DNA from: SAR202 cluster bacterium
GTDB lineage: Bacteria > Chloroflexota > Dehalococcoidia > Lucifugimonadales > UBA2962
Reading direction: 5' to 3'
DNA: 64,000 nucleotides
Assembly: GCA_009392275.1 (NCBI GenBank)
Contig: VFGV01000010.1
Location: 62,001 to 126,000 of the forward strand
Positions within the stretch are counted from its first letter, which is position 1; each line of letters starts with the position of its first letter. Below, one piece after another: positions 55,278 to 64,000 of this stretch. The translations under genes and the position numbers were made by a program. The notes beneath the pieces were generated by a model, which saw only the letters and a list, made by a program, of their open reading frames with translations, was not told the origin of the DNA and made no database searches.

Positions 55278-55553
55278 TCAGTAAAAGATTTGCTCGACTA
55301 CTGGTGTTACTGCAAAGTCGGCTGTCTTCTTACATTGTCCTATTGTTTTTTCCACATCCGAATAGTCTTCAGCTTCCAATAAAATAAAAAATATATGCTC
55401 AGAAGGATTAACTTTGAAAAATTTTATATCTACCTTGTTTTCTTCGGCATTTGCTTTAACTTGCTTCCATAACGACATTATGGTTTCATCTTCATTCGGA
55501 GGGCCAAAACAATTTCCGGCTGAATGAGTGACTGTAATGTGATATGTTGCCAA
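55278..55553 (-). CDS. Small protein of unknown function
   Basis: A 91-residue soluble protein that appears to form a ferredoxin-like alpha/beta fold (MATYHITVTHSAGNC; VDIKFFKVNPSEHIFFILLEAEDYSDVEKTIGQCKK). Similar small proteins with such dimeric alpha-beta folds are known (DUF3303-like). I cannot name a function. It lies between the SRPBCC gene (53 bases) and the kelch lipoprotein (36 bases) on the same strand. Confidence 0.6.
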   Translation of the reverse strand: MATYHITVTHSAGNCFGPPNEDETIMSLWKQVKANAEENKVDIKFFKVNPSEHIFFILLEAEDYSDVEKTIGQCKKTADFAVTPVVEQIFY

Positions 55554-55589
55554 TTTAATACTCCTAATTACTGATGGTAAAAGTTCTAA

Positions 55590-57344
55590 TTATTTCGTAG
55601 TTGGCTCGAACACGACTATAGTAGCAGTGATTTCACCTGCTTCATTCGCTGAAACCCCCAAAAGTCCAAGCCAAACCCTGGTAAAACTTGTGACTCCTGG
55701 ACCACTTTCTCCTGGAGCAATAACTAAATCCATATCTCCCATATCCCATCCACTGGAACGTAGATTGACTCTAACAATAACACCCTCTTCATTAGAGTTT
55801 GCGACCACTTCTTTAAATCTTACTAATGTTCCGTTTGCGTCCATTGATGGACTGCCAAGACCTTGACCAATCCTTATTGTAGCTGGAGTTCCTAAAGGTA
55901 CAACCACATCATCACCAGGCTCCGCCACAACAGGGTCTGCAAACACTAGATCTGACTCTGAAAGTCCAGACTCTTCCAGCTCAGAGAACCTAGCCGAATG
56001 CGCTTCAACACTGCCAAATTCGTTTAATTCACCTTCGGCATAAACATTTTCTGATTCATCAATATCTCCAGAGCCAGGATCATCTAGAGACAGCAGAGGA
56101 GAACTCTTTCCTTGCACACCAACACTGCATGTTTTTGATGCATCAAAAACAGGCGCCTCAAATGTTTCAGTTGTTATATGAACATATTTATCTGATTGGC
56201 CACCGCTTAAAATTACAGTACCATCGTTAAGTTTCAATGCTCGATGTCTATATCTGGTCTCTATCATTGGTCCAGTTGAGTACCATGCATCAGTATCAGG
56301 ATCGTAAACTTCGGCTCTAGGCAACAAACCACCCGTTACCAATACCCGACCATCTGATAAAAGAGTAGCTTCATGTTCTGTTCTAGCATCTCCCATTGAA
56401 GCAGCTGGCTCAAATTTACCAGTATCTGGATCCCAAATCTCAGCTGATGCTCGAGTGGACGTGTCAATGTTAGGTACGGCTTCTCCTACTCCTCCAACGA
56501 CAAGAACTCTTCCATCTTCAAGCAATGTTGACGTATGCTGCACTCGCGCCAATCGCATTGAGCCCGTGTATTCCCAAGTCTCTGTAACTGGGTCCCATAT
56601 TTCAGCACTGGAGTAATAAGGTCCTTCCCTATGTTTACCTCCCCCTATAACAATCACACGACCATCTTTAAGAACTGTAGCAGTGTGAATAGACCTCTTT
56701 TGGTTTAGCTCACCCGAAAGAGTCCATTCATTTGTAATCGGATCAAATATCTCTGTGGTGGAGTTATCTCCCAAACGATCATTCTTACCGCCGGTATACA
56801 AAACTCTACCATCATTTAATTTAACCGCAGCACCTCTTTCTCGAGAATCATTTAATTTTCCAACCTTGGTCCAATTACCGCTCTCATCCCACACCTCACT
56901 GTTTTTCATAGCTTCCATTTGAATATCTTGTCCACCTGCAACAAGAACTCTACCGTCATCCAAGGTAAACATTGCAAAATCTTGTCTCTCTGAAAGCATA
57001 TCTCCAGATTCGGTCCATTGACCGGTATCTAAGTTGAAAGTCTCTGAATGAGGAAATACCCTAGGTCCGCGGGGGCCTCCCTTGCCACGACCTCCGGTTG
57101 TTAAAATTTGGCTGTCACTCAAAATTACCCATCCGTGTCTCTGTCTTTCATTAAACATTTTCCCTTCTAATAGTGTGAATCCGCCGTAAGGTTCACAATC
57201 CACTGTACTAAAAGGGGTCGGGGTTGAGATCAAAAATCCACCATCTGAATTGCCAACCGACGAGTCATTAGTTTCTGAACTGGAACAACTGATTAAAAAA
57301 ATTAAAGAAAATATTAGAAACGTTACAATCGTTTTAATTATCAT
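55590..57344 (-). CDS. Kelch-repeat lipoprotein
   Basis: A 584-residue exported protein. The N-terminus MIIKTIVTFLIFSLIFLISC is a lipoprotein signal with lipobox LISC. I chose the ATG at 57344 because AAGGAG (57350-57355) lies five bases before it; the in-frame TTG at 57365 adds only seven residues. Residues of about 50 to 380 are six or seven kelch-type blades, each with a core like DGRVLVTGG or DGRVIVIGG, probably a beta-propeller resembling galactose oxidase's central domain. The C-terminal 180 residues (from YAEGELNEFGSVEAHS) are separate and do not match the kelch pattern. A shorter paralog is at 61980. Confidence 0.82.
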   Translation of the reverse strand: MIIKTIVTFLIFSLIFLISCSSSETNDSSVGNSDGGFLISTPTPFSTVDCEPYGGFTLLEGKMFNERQRHGWVILSDSQILTTGGRGKGGPRGPRVFPHSETFNLDTGQWTESGDMLSERQDFAMFTLDDGRVLVAGGQDIQMEAMKNSEVWDESGNWTKVGKLNDSRERGAAVKLNDGRVLYTGGKNDRLGDNSTTEIFDPITNEWTLSGELNQKRSIHTATVLKDGRVIVIGGGKHREGPYYSSAEIWDPVTETWEYTGSMRLARVQHTSTLLEDGRVLVVGGVGEAVPNIDTSTRASAEIWDPDTGKFEPAASMGDARTEHEATLLSDGRVLVTGGLLPRAEVYDPDTDAWYSTGPMIETRYRHRALKLNDGTVILSGGQSDKYVHITTETFEAPVFDASKTCSVGVQGKSSPLLSLDDPGSGDIDESENVYAEGELNEFGSVEAHSARFSELEESGLSESDLVFADPVVAEPGDDVVVPLGTPATIRIGQGLGSPSMDANGTLVRFKEVVANSNEEGVIVRVNLRSSGWDMGDMDLVIAPGESGPGVTSFTRVWLGLLGVSANEAGEITATIVVFEPTTK

Positions 57345-57424
57345 GTCAGCTCCTTGCGAAGGCAATTGTATTCATTAGATGGCCAATCAATTCATTTGAG
57401 AGATGAATTCAGCAAATCCTATAT

Positions 57425-58045
57425 CTAGGATTTCTTTATTGCAACACCAACCAAATTGGGAAGTGAAATCGGAGTCCCAAACCTTATAGTAAATTTGCTA
57501 GTATCTACCTTGGAAAAACCAGCGTTATTAATGATTCTCTCCGTATCTCTGTTCAAATTACAACCGGTGGTTATAAATTTCCAAAAAGGATTTAATACGT
57601 CTTGAAACTTGCTGCCAATGTAACTACTTGAAGACACATGCTCATAAAAATAAAACCTGCCTCCGGGTTTTAAAACCCGAGTTATTTCGGAAATGACGCT
57701 TTCTACGTCATCAACCATACACAAAACCAAGGTCACAACAACGGTATCGAAAACCTCATTTTCAAAAGGCATATTCTCTCCATATCCCTGAAAAATAGTA
57801 ACGTCTTTTTTAGATTTTAATGTCCTGTCACGAATTTTTTTAAACATAAAAGGGTTTGGTTCCAAAGCAGTAATATTCACCGAATCTGGATAATACTTAA
57901 GGTTTGAACCTGTTCCAAAACCAATCTCTAATACACGGCCACTGGCTTGGCCTGCGGTAGATCGACGATAAGAAGATATGCGCCACTCAACTAACGTATT
58001 AAGTAAGTCATAGGAATTGGCGAATAGTTTTTGAGATATTTTCAC
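57425..58045 (-). CDS. Class I SAM-dependent methyltransferase
   Basis: A 206-residue methyltransferase of the Methyltransf_11 (UbiE-like) group. SAM-binding motif I is LEIGFGTGSNL, motif II/III PFENEVFDTVVVTLVLCMVDD, and LKPGGRFYFYEHV is the typical motif IV. The acceptor may be a lipid or quinone-like compound; none is proved. Its start is 81 bases from the divergent thioredoxin reductase. Confidence 0.85.
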   Translation of the reverse strand: MKISQKLFANSYDLLNTLVEWRISSYRRSTAGQASGRVLEIGFGTGSNLKYYPDSVNITALEPNPFMFKKIRDRTLKSKKDVTIFQGYGENMPFENEVFDTVVVTLVLCMVDDVESVISEITRVLKPGGRFYFYEHVSSSSYIGSKFQDVLNPFWKFITTGCNLNRDTERIINNAGFSKVDTSKFTIRFGTPISLPNLVGVAIKKS

Positions 58046-58126
58046 AAAATACCATGATATTCCTAATTATTATTTGTATCAATTACACTGTATGAATTGA
58101 TAAGTTAATTTAATACAATAATAGTT

Positions 58127-59086
58127 ATGAACTCTGAAAGCAAAATATATGATGTAATTATCGGTGGGCAAGGAGCTGCTGCTTTCGCAGCAGGGATGTA
58201 TGCTGCCAGATATCAAATGTCAGCTATAGTTGTGGGAACAACATTTGGGGGTGAAACTGCCACAGGTGGATTAATAGAAAATTACCCTGGATACCCTGAA
58301 ATTGATGGCTTTGAACTTATGATGAAATTTCGAGAGCATGTCGAAAAATATGATGTGCCTATAATTGACGATAAGTTGGTTATATCCAATACAAATGGTA
58401 ACTCGAGGAAAGAATCAGATATCTTTGAAATTGCTGGTGAATCAGATCAAATTTATAGAGGCAGGTCTGTAATACTTGCAATTGGTCGGGAACGACGTTC
58501 ACTATGGCTTGATCACGAAGAGGATTGGACAGGAAGAGGGGTTTCATACTGTTCTACATGTGATGCTCCTATGCATAAAGGCAACACAGTAGCGGTAGTA
58601 GGTGGTGGTGACTCAGCTGTTAAAGGCTCAGTATTAATCAGTAAATACGCAGATAAAGTATATTTAATTTACCGTAAATCCGAATTGACTCGACCGGAAG
58701 CAGCGAATCTTCGTCAGTTAGATTCCGCATCCAACGTTGAACGTATTTTCAATACGAATGTCGTGGAACTACTTGGGGATAATCAAAAAGGTTTAACCGG
58801 AATAAAATTAGATAATCCCTATCAAAACGTAGATTCATTGGATGTTGATGGCCTGTTCATTGAAATTGGTGCAGACCCACGCAAAGAGCTTCCCATGCAT
58901 CTAGGTGCAAAAGTAAATGAACTGGGCGAGGTAATTGTAGACAAATATATGAACACAAATATATCTGGGCTTATAGCTGCCGGAGACTTAACAGATGCCT
59001 CTGGAGACCTAAAACAAACCATTACTGCTTCAGCCCAGGGTTCAATAGCTGCTACAACTGCCTACGAGCACGTCTCTAATCTATAA
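58127..59086 (+). CDS. trxB: Thioredoxin reductase family flavoprotein
   Basis: A 319-residue protein of the low-molecular-weight thioredoxin reductase family. The redox-active cysteines are Cys142 and Cys145 (YCSTCDAP), followed by the NADPH motif VAVVGGGDSAV and the C-terminal FAD segment GLIAAGDLTDASGDLKQTI. The N-terminal FAD motif is IIGGQGAAAFAAGMYA, with Ala-Ala in place of the usual Pro-Ala-Gly. It may reduce the thioredoxin at 26100, or a related protein. It is followed convergently by the D-threonine-aldolase-like gene, three bases away. Confidence 0.87.
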   Translation: MNSESKIYDVIIGGQGAAAFAAGMYAARYQMSAIVVGTTFGGETATGGLIENYPGYPEIDGFELMMKFREHVEKYDVPIIDDKLVISNTNGNSRKESDIFEIAGESDQIYRGRSVILAIGRERRSLWLDHEEDWTGRGVSYCSTCDAPMHKGNTVAVVGGGDSAVKGSVLISKYADKVYLIYRKSELTRPEAANLRQLDSASNVERIFNTNVVELLGDNQKGLTGIKLDNPYQNVDSLDVDGLFIEIGADPRKELPMHLGAKVNELGEVIVDKYMNTNISGLIAAGDLTDASGDLKQTITASAQGSIAATTAYEHVSNL

Positions 59087-59089
59087 AAT

Positions 59090-60199
59090 CTAATTGTGGC
59101 AACCACGACCGGGTATTGAAATCACCTGCTCAACAACACCATTTCTAACAGCAATATAGTTGTCATATCTATTAACAGTTAAATCTTGTTGAGGGCATCT
59201 AAGCATAAATTTATCACCAACGGTTAATGGCATTTCGCCTTTAGAAGTTAATAAACATGCTTCATCATGCATCGCTGTGAATTCAACCTCATCATATCCT
59301 TCCAAAACAGGATGGTCTGAATTGAGCGATGATGCAATTGAACGATATCCTATATCACCCACTGCCACATTAGGTTTCGGTTGACTAACAACTGTGCCTA
59401 AAATTTTGGCAGCGTATTTAAAATGACCGTCCATATATGACAACATTGTGCTCATGAGTGCATACATACCACCTTCAACCTCAGTGATGCCATCAACAAA
59501 TGGTGCCATATCATAAGAAAAAGTCTCTCCTGAGGAAACCATGTCGAATTCTATACCCTTGGCTCGTATAGCATCTGCCAGTTCGACTGTTTTTTTATAA
59601 TACTTTATAGCTTCGTCATTTTTGAATTGATCATCTTTCGGCACGCCAAACATTGCAGAGTGACTCATCACCCCTCTAAAGTTTAATCCACTTAGTTGAT
59701 TAGCAACGCTCGCTATATGAACACCTTGCTCAACGCTACGAACGCCTGCCCTATCCATATTTGTATCCACCTCAATTGCAATACCAACCTTCACGTTCAA
59801 ATTAGAGGCAATCCTAGATATATCACGTACATTTTCCTCTGAGTCGACACAAACAGTGACGTCAGCTCGGCCTGCTAAAACACACAATCTTTTTATTTTG
59901 TCTTCAGTTACAACTTGGTTAGGGATTAATACACTCGCAATGCCACCTTCAACCATGACTTCAGCTTCAGCTACTTTGGCAGAGCATACTCCTCCAACTG
60001 TCCCACCCTTACGTATTTGCATATGAGCGAGCGCTGGGCTTTTAATATTTTTTGTATGTTCTCTTAGCTTGACTTTGGTATCTTTAAATGTCTCAGACAT
60101 TCTCCCAAAATTATGATCTAATGCATCCAGATCCAAAATCAAACATGGAGTATCTAATTCACTAATCTTAGTGCCAACAGTGGGTCTATAATGATCCAT
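59090..60199 (-). CDS. D-threonine aldolase / alanine racemase-fold PLP enzyme
   Basis: A 369-residue fold-type III PLP protein of the D-threonine aldolase/D-serine dehydratase family. The probable Schiff-base Lys50 lies in LREHTKNIKSPALA, matching the RPHxKTHK block of known enzymes. It starts LDTPCLILDLDALDHN as in that family, and the barrel ends with a metal-site region LTVNRYDNY in which the usual His of xHCDPTVN appears to be Gln. It may split or dehydrate D-hydroxy-amino acids. A tandem paralog that lacks the Lys follows upstream (60219). Confidence 0.82.
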   Translation of the reverse strand: MDHYRPTVGTKISELDTPCLILDLDALDHNFGRMSETFKDTKVKLREHTKNIKSPALAHMQIRKGGTVGGVCSAKVAEAEVMVEGGIASVLIPNQVVTEDKIKRLCVLAGRADVTVCVDSEENVRDISRIASNLNVKVGIAIEVDTNMDRAGVRSVEQGVHIASVANQLSGLNFRGVMSHSAMFGVPKDDQFKNDEAIKYYKKTVELADAIRAKGIEFDMVSSGETFSYDMAPFVDGITEVEGGMYALMSTMLSYMDGHFKYAAKILGTVVSQPKPNVAVGDIGYRSIASSLNSDHPVLEGYDEVEFTAMHDEACLLTSKGEMPLTVGDKFMLRCPQQDLTVNRYDNYIAVRNGVVEQVISIPGRGCHN

Positions 60200-60218
60200 T
60201 TCGTCTCCTTAAAGACTA

Positions 60219-61316
60219 TTACCTATATCTTCCTCTTGCAGTTACTTCTAGAATGCTTTGTAATTTTCCATTTTTAATAAGCATTATGAAATCAAACAAA
60301 TTCGCAGTAACACCTATATCGTAAGGTTGGAAAAATAACTTATCTCCTCTTACTATAGGCTTTTTAACTTTAGTAGTAATGATGTTGCAATGCTCCGCGC
60401 TAAGATACATGATTTCTGCATCTGGATAATTCATTATTCTTGGCAAGCCAATATCATTACCATTAGTTTTCATTCCAGCATCACCAATTATTAAACCATC
60501 GCGCGGCAAACTGCCTACCGTACCGACAACCATCGCAGCAGGCTTAAGAGACGATTGATACTCACTATTTAATACATCCATCAACGCGTAAGACCCTGCC
60601 GTAACTTGATTAACACCATCAACTTTGGCTATCAAATCATAATTGCTCGTAGAGCCAGCTGAGACTGTGTTGACAGGAATACCGTTTGATTCTATTAAAG
60701 ATTTCACGTCTAATAGAGGCTTAATTGAATCAATGACTTCATCAGATTTGGTTCCACTCATGGTGGGACTGTATGCCAAGATCAAACCCTGAAAGTCTGT
60801 TCCTTCAGACCCTAAAACCTGTTTAGCTAAATCAAGCGCAGATTTTGAATCAGAGACACCAGTAAATCCATTCGGTGAACTTATTTCAATAAGAACTGAT
60901 AAATTGACTCCTCTTGAACTGGCTATAGCAGAAATATCCTTTAAGTTTTCTTGATTATCGACTGTAACGGTTATGCTTGCTCTCTGTGCAAGCGAGCAAG
61001 CCAATTGTATTTTGTCAGCTGTAACTAATTTACCGGTAATCAATGTGTCGTGAAAACCATTAGCTATAAATGTCTCAGCCTGGCTAACGGTCCCGACAGC
61101 AACGCCACCATTATGTCCACTATGTTGCATCTGTATATTTGCTAGGGCGGGGCATCTATGCACGCCAACAAAAGGTCGAATTTTAGCGTCTTGATTTTGA
61201 AAGAAGGAATGCACAGACTTTACATTTGATTCAAACACATCTAGGTCAACTAACAATGCAGGAGTATCTAATTCTTCGACTTTACTTCCTAGAGGCTTAA
61301 ATATAGGCCTTTCCAT
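60219..61316 (-). CDS. D-threonine-aldolase-like paralog lacking the PLP lysine
   Basis: A 365-residue protein clearly homologous to the 59090 gene (LDTPALLVDLDVFESN; IRPFVGVHRCPALANIQM) but with Gly51 where Lys50 of the paralog sits (FVGVH against HTKNI). Without that Lys it cannot form the internal PLP aldimine, so it is a pseudo-enzyme, or it uses other residues. The remaining fold seems intact, including the C-terminal VTANLFDFI region that matches the metal-site strand. Nineteen bases separate the paralogs, which suggests tandem duplication and possible heterodimer formation. Confidence 0.8.
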   Translation of the reverse strand: MERPIFKPLGSKVEELDTPALLVDLDVFESNVKSVHSFFQNQDAKIRPFVGVHRCPALANIQMQHSGHNGGVAVGTVSQAETFIANGFHDTLITGKLVTADKIQLACSLAQRASITVTVDNQENLKDISAIASSRGVNLSVLIEISSPNGFTGVSDSKSALDLAKQVLGSEGTDFQGLILAYSPTMSGTKSDEVIDSIKPLLDVKSLIESNGIPVNTVSAGSTSNYDLIAKVDGVNQVTAGSYALMDVLNSEYQSSLKPAAMVVGTVGSLPRDGLIIGDAGMKTNGNDIGLPRIMNYPDAEIMYLSAEHCNIITTKVKKPIVRGDKLFFQPYDIGVTANLFDFIMLIKNGKLQSILEVTARGRYR

Positions 61317-61437
61317 TTGACACTCCTTAAATGTGCATATCTGATCACAAAATTTGCTTTTGTGATTATAATGGAAACGTGTTTAAAAAAAATAGTAATT
61401 CGTATTTATCTGATAGCCTTTCAAGCGAGAATAAATC

Positions 61438-61977
61438 ATGACACTTATACTCGACTTAAACAAAGGTCTCATTGAAGAGGAAATCCCGAATTCAAACCGG
61501 GTTGTTTTACATGACGTTAATACTATTGAATTAAAACTAAGCTCTGAGGATGATAAATCTATTATATTTAATGTCAGAGACGTTAAATCTACAGCAGTGA
61601 TCTCAGGCGGCAACAATTATTCAAGTGTATTCTGGTTAGTCATGTCTATATTAGTTGGGTTAATTACATGGAGGTTGATTGATAATCAGGTATGGGCCTG
61701 GATATTTGGCGCAATAATCTGGATATTAGGAATATACTTCTTTATTGACAAACTAGTGCTGAATAGAAATATTTTACTTGTCTTTAACTTAACTGACGGT
61801 AAAGATTGTCAAGTTACGCTCGCCAGAAAACAATTAAAAGACGATGTATTTTCATTTGTGGAAGCAATACAGATGAGAAAGTCTCGCATTTCAGGTAAAA
61901 CATCAACCAATGAACAGGGCAATGCAATTAAACATAAAAACAGATATTCAAACCAGGTATACACAATAGGAGATTAG
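61438..61977 (+). CDS. Small membrane protein, unknown
   Basis: A 179-residue protein. A basic-poor cytoplasmic or surface beta-rich segment (1-60) is followed by two closely spaced transmembrane helices (about 62-78 and 83-102) and a soluble C-terminal part with DDVFSFVEAIQMRKSR. I do not recognise the family. It ends two bases before the next gene's GTG, so co-translation with the kelch lipoprotein is likely. Confidence 0.6.
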   Translation: MTLILDLNKGLIEEEIPNSNRVVLHDVNTIELKLSSEDDKSIIFNVRDVKSTAVISGGNNYSSVFWLVMSILVGLITWRLIDNQVWAWIFGAIIWILGIYFFIDKLVLNRNILLVFNLTDGKDCQVTLARKQLKDDVFSFVEAIQMRKSRISGKTSTNEQGNAIKHKNRYSNQVYTIGD

Positions 61978-61979
61978 CT

Positions 61980-63182
61980 GTGAATTGCAAAATAGCATTC
62001 CTCAAAACAATCAGTTTACTTTTAATTGGTTTAATTGGAACAACATTAATATCCTGTTCTAATGAACCTGCTTCAATCGAAACTCAAGCTAATGTAGATG
62101 AATCTACTGAAATTGATGAAAAAACTGAGGTAATAGAACCGATTGGGCAATTCGTTGCAACCGGGTCAATGGGTAACGATAGGAAATCTCATCACATGGT
62201 TTTACTGAATGACGGTCGAATCTTCACTACTGGTGGAACAGGCAAAGGTGTTGGAGGACAAAGGCTTTTAGTTCACCCTTCATCAGAAATATATGATCCA
62301 GCTACTGATAAATGGGAATACACTGGAGAGCAATCTGAAGGCAGGACAAAAAACTTACTTGCATTACTTCCAGATGGCTCAGTTTTAGCTGCAGGTGGAG
62401 AGAGGTCAACAACTGAAGGAATTAAATCTGCTGAGCGTTGGGACTCATCTCAGGGAACATGGAGTCAGACTGGCGACATGATAAAAGCACGCGAAAGAAG
62501 TGCGTGGACACAACTGCTAGATGGACGAGTTATCGTTATTGGCGGGTTTGATACGAAGAAGGTGAAAAGGCTCGACACAGTTGAAGCATACGACCCAGAA
62601 ACTGGGGAATGGTCAGAACTAGCTCCTATGACCACAGAAAGAACGCTACATACAGCTATAACATTGAAAGATGGTCGAGTACTTGTTGTAGGAGGTGGAA
62701 AGTTAGATGGCCCCCATATCGACTTAGCTGAAATCTATGACCCTGAGTCTAATACTTGGTCTGATGCAGGCAATATGTTGCTTGGCAGAGTACTCCATAC
62801 AACTACACTACTAAGTGATGGTAGAGTACTCGTGGTAGGGGGACAAGGCAAAATAGTCGGAGGAACCGGTAAGGTGACGTCCGCAGAGATTTGGAATCCA
62901 GAATCATTATCTTGGTCATCTGCAGGAAATACCGAAATTCCTCGATCTGAACATGCTGCGAGTCTTCTTAATGACGGTCGAGTACTTGTTACCGGGGGAC
63001 AAGGAGCTAAGAACACAGCTGAAATTTATAACCCAGAGGATTCTTCGTGGATCAATGCATCTGAGATGATTAAATCTCGATATCGGCATGCGGTGATAAC
63101 GTTACCAGACGGAAGAGTGCTTATATCAGGCGGAGTAGGTGAGGATGGAGTTATTGAAAAAAGTGAACTGTTTATCCCTTAA
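61980..63182 (+). CDS. Kelch-repeat lipoprotein, shorter paralog
   Basis: A 400-residue exported protein. The signal ends in lipobox LISC (modified Cys26). About six kelch-type blades run to the C-terminus, with recurring cores such as DGRVLVVGGGK, DGRVLVTGGQG and DGRVLISGGVG. GTG start, with AGGAG at 61968-61972 seven bases before it. It has the same propeller as the 55590 protein but no extra C-terminal domain. It overlaps nothing but ends one base before the convergent tsaD. Confidence 0.85.
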   Translation: MNCKIAFLKTISLLLIGLIGTTLISCSNEPASIETQANVDESTEIDEKTEVIEPIGQFVATGSMGNDRKSHHMVLLNDGRIFTTGGTGKGVGGQRLLVHPSSEIYDPATDKWEYTGEQSEGRTKNLLALLPDGSVLAAGGERSTTEGIKSAERWDSSQGTWSQTGDMIKARERSAWTQLLDGRVIVIGGFDTKKVKRLDTVEAYDPETGEWSELAPMTTERTLHTAITLKDGRVLVVGGGKLDGPHIDLAEIYDPESNTWSDAGNMLLGRVLHTTTLLSDGRVLVVGGQGKIVGGTGKVTSAEIWNPESLSWSSAGNTEIPRSEHAASLLNDGRVLVTGGQGAKNTAEIYNPEDSSWINASEMIKSRYRHAVITLPDGRVLISGGVGEDGVIEKSELFIP

Positions 63183-64000
63183 CTAAAATCCTTGTTCGCC
63201 TATCCTTAATCCCGGTAAAATATCTAAATCCCATTTTGTTAAGGGTAGTTCCTTAAATTTAAAATACCCCGCAGAAGCTATCATCGCACCATTATCAGTA
63301 CATAAAGCCGGCTTAGGCATTACAACTGGCAGAGGTGATTTTTCTTCAATACGTGACCTAAGACAAGAATTAGCTGCAACTCCCCCAGAAACAATAATTC
63401 CTTTCACAGAAAGCTCTGAGGCAACTTTAAGTGTACGGTCAACTAAAGTGTCGACAACGGCTTCTTGGAAAGCAAAAGAGATCTCATTAACTAACTCTGA
63501 ATCAACACAAGTATCATCCTCTCTCGGATATATTCTTTTATCCACGGCTCGTTGAATTAAAGATGTTTTTAAACCACTAAATGAAAAATCGTTAGAATTT
63601 TTTACTTTTGGTCTAGGGAAAGGCTTTTCTGTTCCTTTTGCTTTCTCGGCGGCCTTTTGAATTTCAGGACCTCCTGGATACCCTAAACCTAAAACTCTAG
63701 CAGCCTTATCAAAAGCTTCTCCCGCGGCATCATCTCTAGTTCTATTGATTAATTTAAATTGCCCATGAGCGGACATTAACGCAAGGTCCGTATGTCCACC
63801 TGAAACAATCAGACATAGTAACGGAAAGTCTATTTCTTCTAACTTGTTAGATTCGTTTAACCAAGTCGCGTAGACATGTCCTTCAAGATGATTTACTGGT
63901 AATAAAGGCACCGATGAACCAAATGACAACCCTTTCGCAGCATTCAAACCAACCAATAAAGACCCTGCCAAACCAGGTCCATAAGTTACTGCTATGCCAT
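63183..64000 (-). CDS. tsaD: tRNA threonylcarbamoyladenosine synthase subunit TsaD, 5' end beyond window
   Basis: The C-terminal 272 residues of TsaD (Kae1/Gcp), which modifies A37 of ANN-decoding tRNAs with threonylcarbamoyl. The frame is open to the right edge: upstream of the possible internal start it reads GIAVTYGPGLAGSLLVGL, matching the family's AVTxGPGLxGxLLVG. The iron-site histidines lie in PVNHLEGHVYA. Also visible are SGGHTDL, GEAFDKAARVLGLGYPGGP and the later VSGGVAANSCLR. The start and the first 60-70 residues lie outside the window. Confidence 0.95.
   Translation of the reverse strand, partial: GIAVTYGPGLAGSLLVGLNAAKGLSFGSSVPLLPVNHLEGHVYATWLNESNKLEEIDFPLLCLIVSGGHTDLALMSAHGQFKLINRTRDDAAGEAFDKAARVLGLGYPGGPEIQKAAEKAKGTEKPFPRPKVKNSNDFSFSGLKTSLIQRAVDKRIYPREDDTCVDSELVNEISFAFQEAVVDTLVDRTLKVASELSVKGIIVSGGVAANSCLRSRIEEKSPLPVVMPKPALCTDNGAMIASAGYFKFKELPLTKWDLDILPGLRIGEQGF

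Noticed and set aside
57345-57365. TTG start for the large kelch protein
   Set aside because: The ATG at 57344 has AAGGAG five bases before it and starts the signal peptide cleanly.

Overview
The window is AT-rich, very densely packed bacterial chromosome. Nearly every base is coding, no gap without a gene exceeds about 240 bases, and I see no insertion sequence, prophage, CRISPR array or integrase. The gene set (short cell-envelope lipoproteins, a luciferase-like flavin monooxygenase, amino-acid and hydroxy-acid catabolism, a lactate-racemase system, a selenocysteine system and an A-type Fe-S protein with a glycine/cysteine-rich tail) suits a streamlined marine bacterium. My best guess is Chloroflexota/Dehalococcoidia of the SAR202 type. 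That assignment is inference from gene content and style, because there is no 16S gene here to test it.

Layout. 1-2.74 kb (minus): the end of a drug-efflux type MFS transporter, a cupin and a ketopantoate-reductase-like enzyme. 2.9-5.3 kb (plus): an M20 peptidase and lactate racemase LarA behind a clear promoter. 5.3-15.96 kb (minus): a translation block. In the direction of transcription it runs 5S rRNA, ribosomal protein S1, ClpC, LarC, tRNA-Thr(UGU), tRNA-Tyr(GUA), tRNA-Thr(GGU), EF-Tu, L33, SecE, NusG, L11, L1, an L10 leader with attenuator hairpin, L10 and L7/L12. It stops at rplL, so rpoBC is not attached. 16.2-23.5 kb (plus): Fe-S protein, a TyrA-fold protein with a degenerate active site, AroA, guanylate kinase, M1 aminopeptidase and glycerate kinase, several of them overlapping or nearly touching. 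23.5-28.3 kb: LLM monooxygenase, SDR, tRNA-Sec, thioredoxin, a lipoprotein and cysteine desulfurase. 28.5-33 kb (plus): a four-gene Gld-like ABC exporter. 33-38.4 kb (minus): a NorD/CbbO-type VWA protein and CbbQ-type AAA ATPase interleaved with two coenzyme A genes. 38.5-52.8 kb: SelA, RarA, MFS, threonine aldolase, fumarase, CCA-adding enzyme, HpaI-type aldolase, NUDIX, methyltransferase, metallo-beta-lactamase fold hydrolase, SelD, ArgS and a gamma carbonic anhydrase-like protein. 52.9-63.2 kb: two TPR proteins, unknown small proteins, two kelch lipoproteins, a methyltransferase, a thioredoxin reductase and two tandem D-threonine-aldolase-like paralogs. The right edge cuts tsaD.

How the parts work together. 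The clearest system is selenocysteine synthesis, scattered over about 25 kb: tRNA-Sec (25.9 kb), SelA (38.5 kb) and SelD (49.5 kb). SelD is itself a selenoprotein: an in-frame TGA at 49541-49543, followed by a SECIS-like hairpin, lies upstream of the point where a standard gene caller would start the gene. LarA and LarC form half of a nickel-pincer lactate racemase system. Two enzyme-family members appear to have lost their catalytic residues: the TyrA-like protein at 16.8 kb and the second PLP aldolase paralog at 60.2 kb. These and the VWA/AAA pair are the best places to look for undescribed function.
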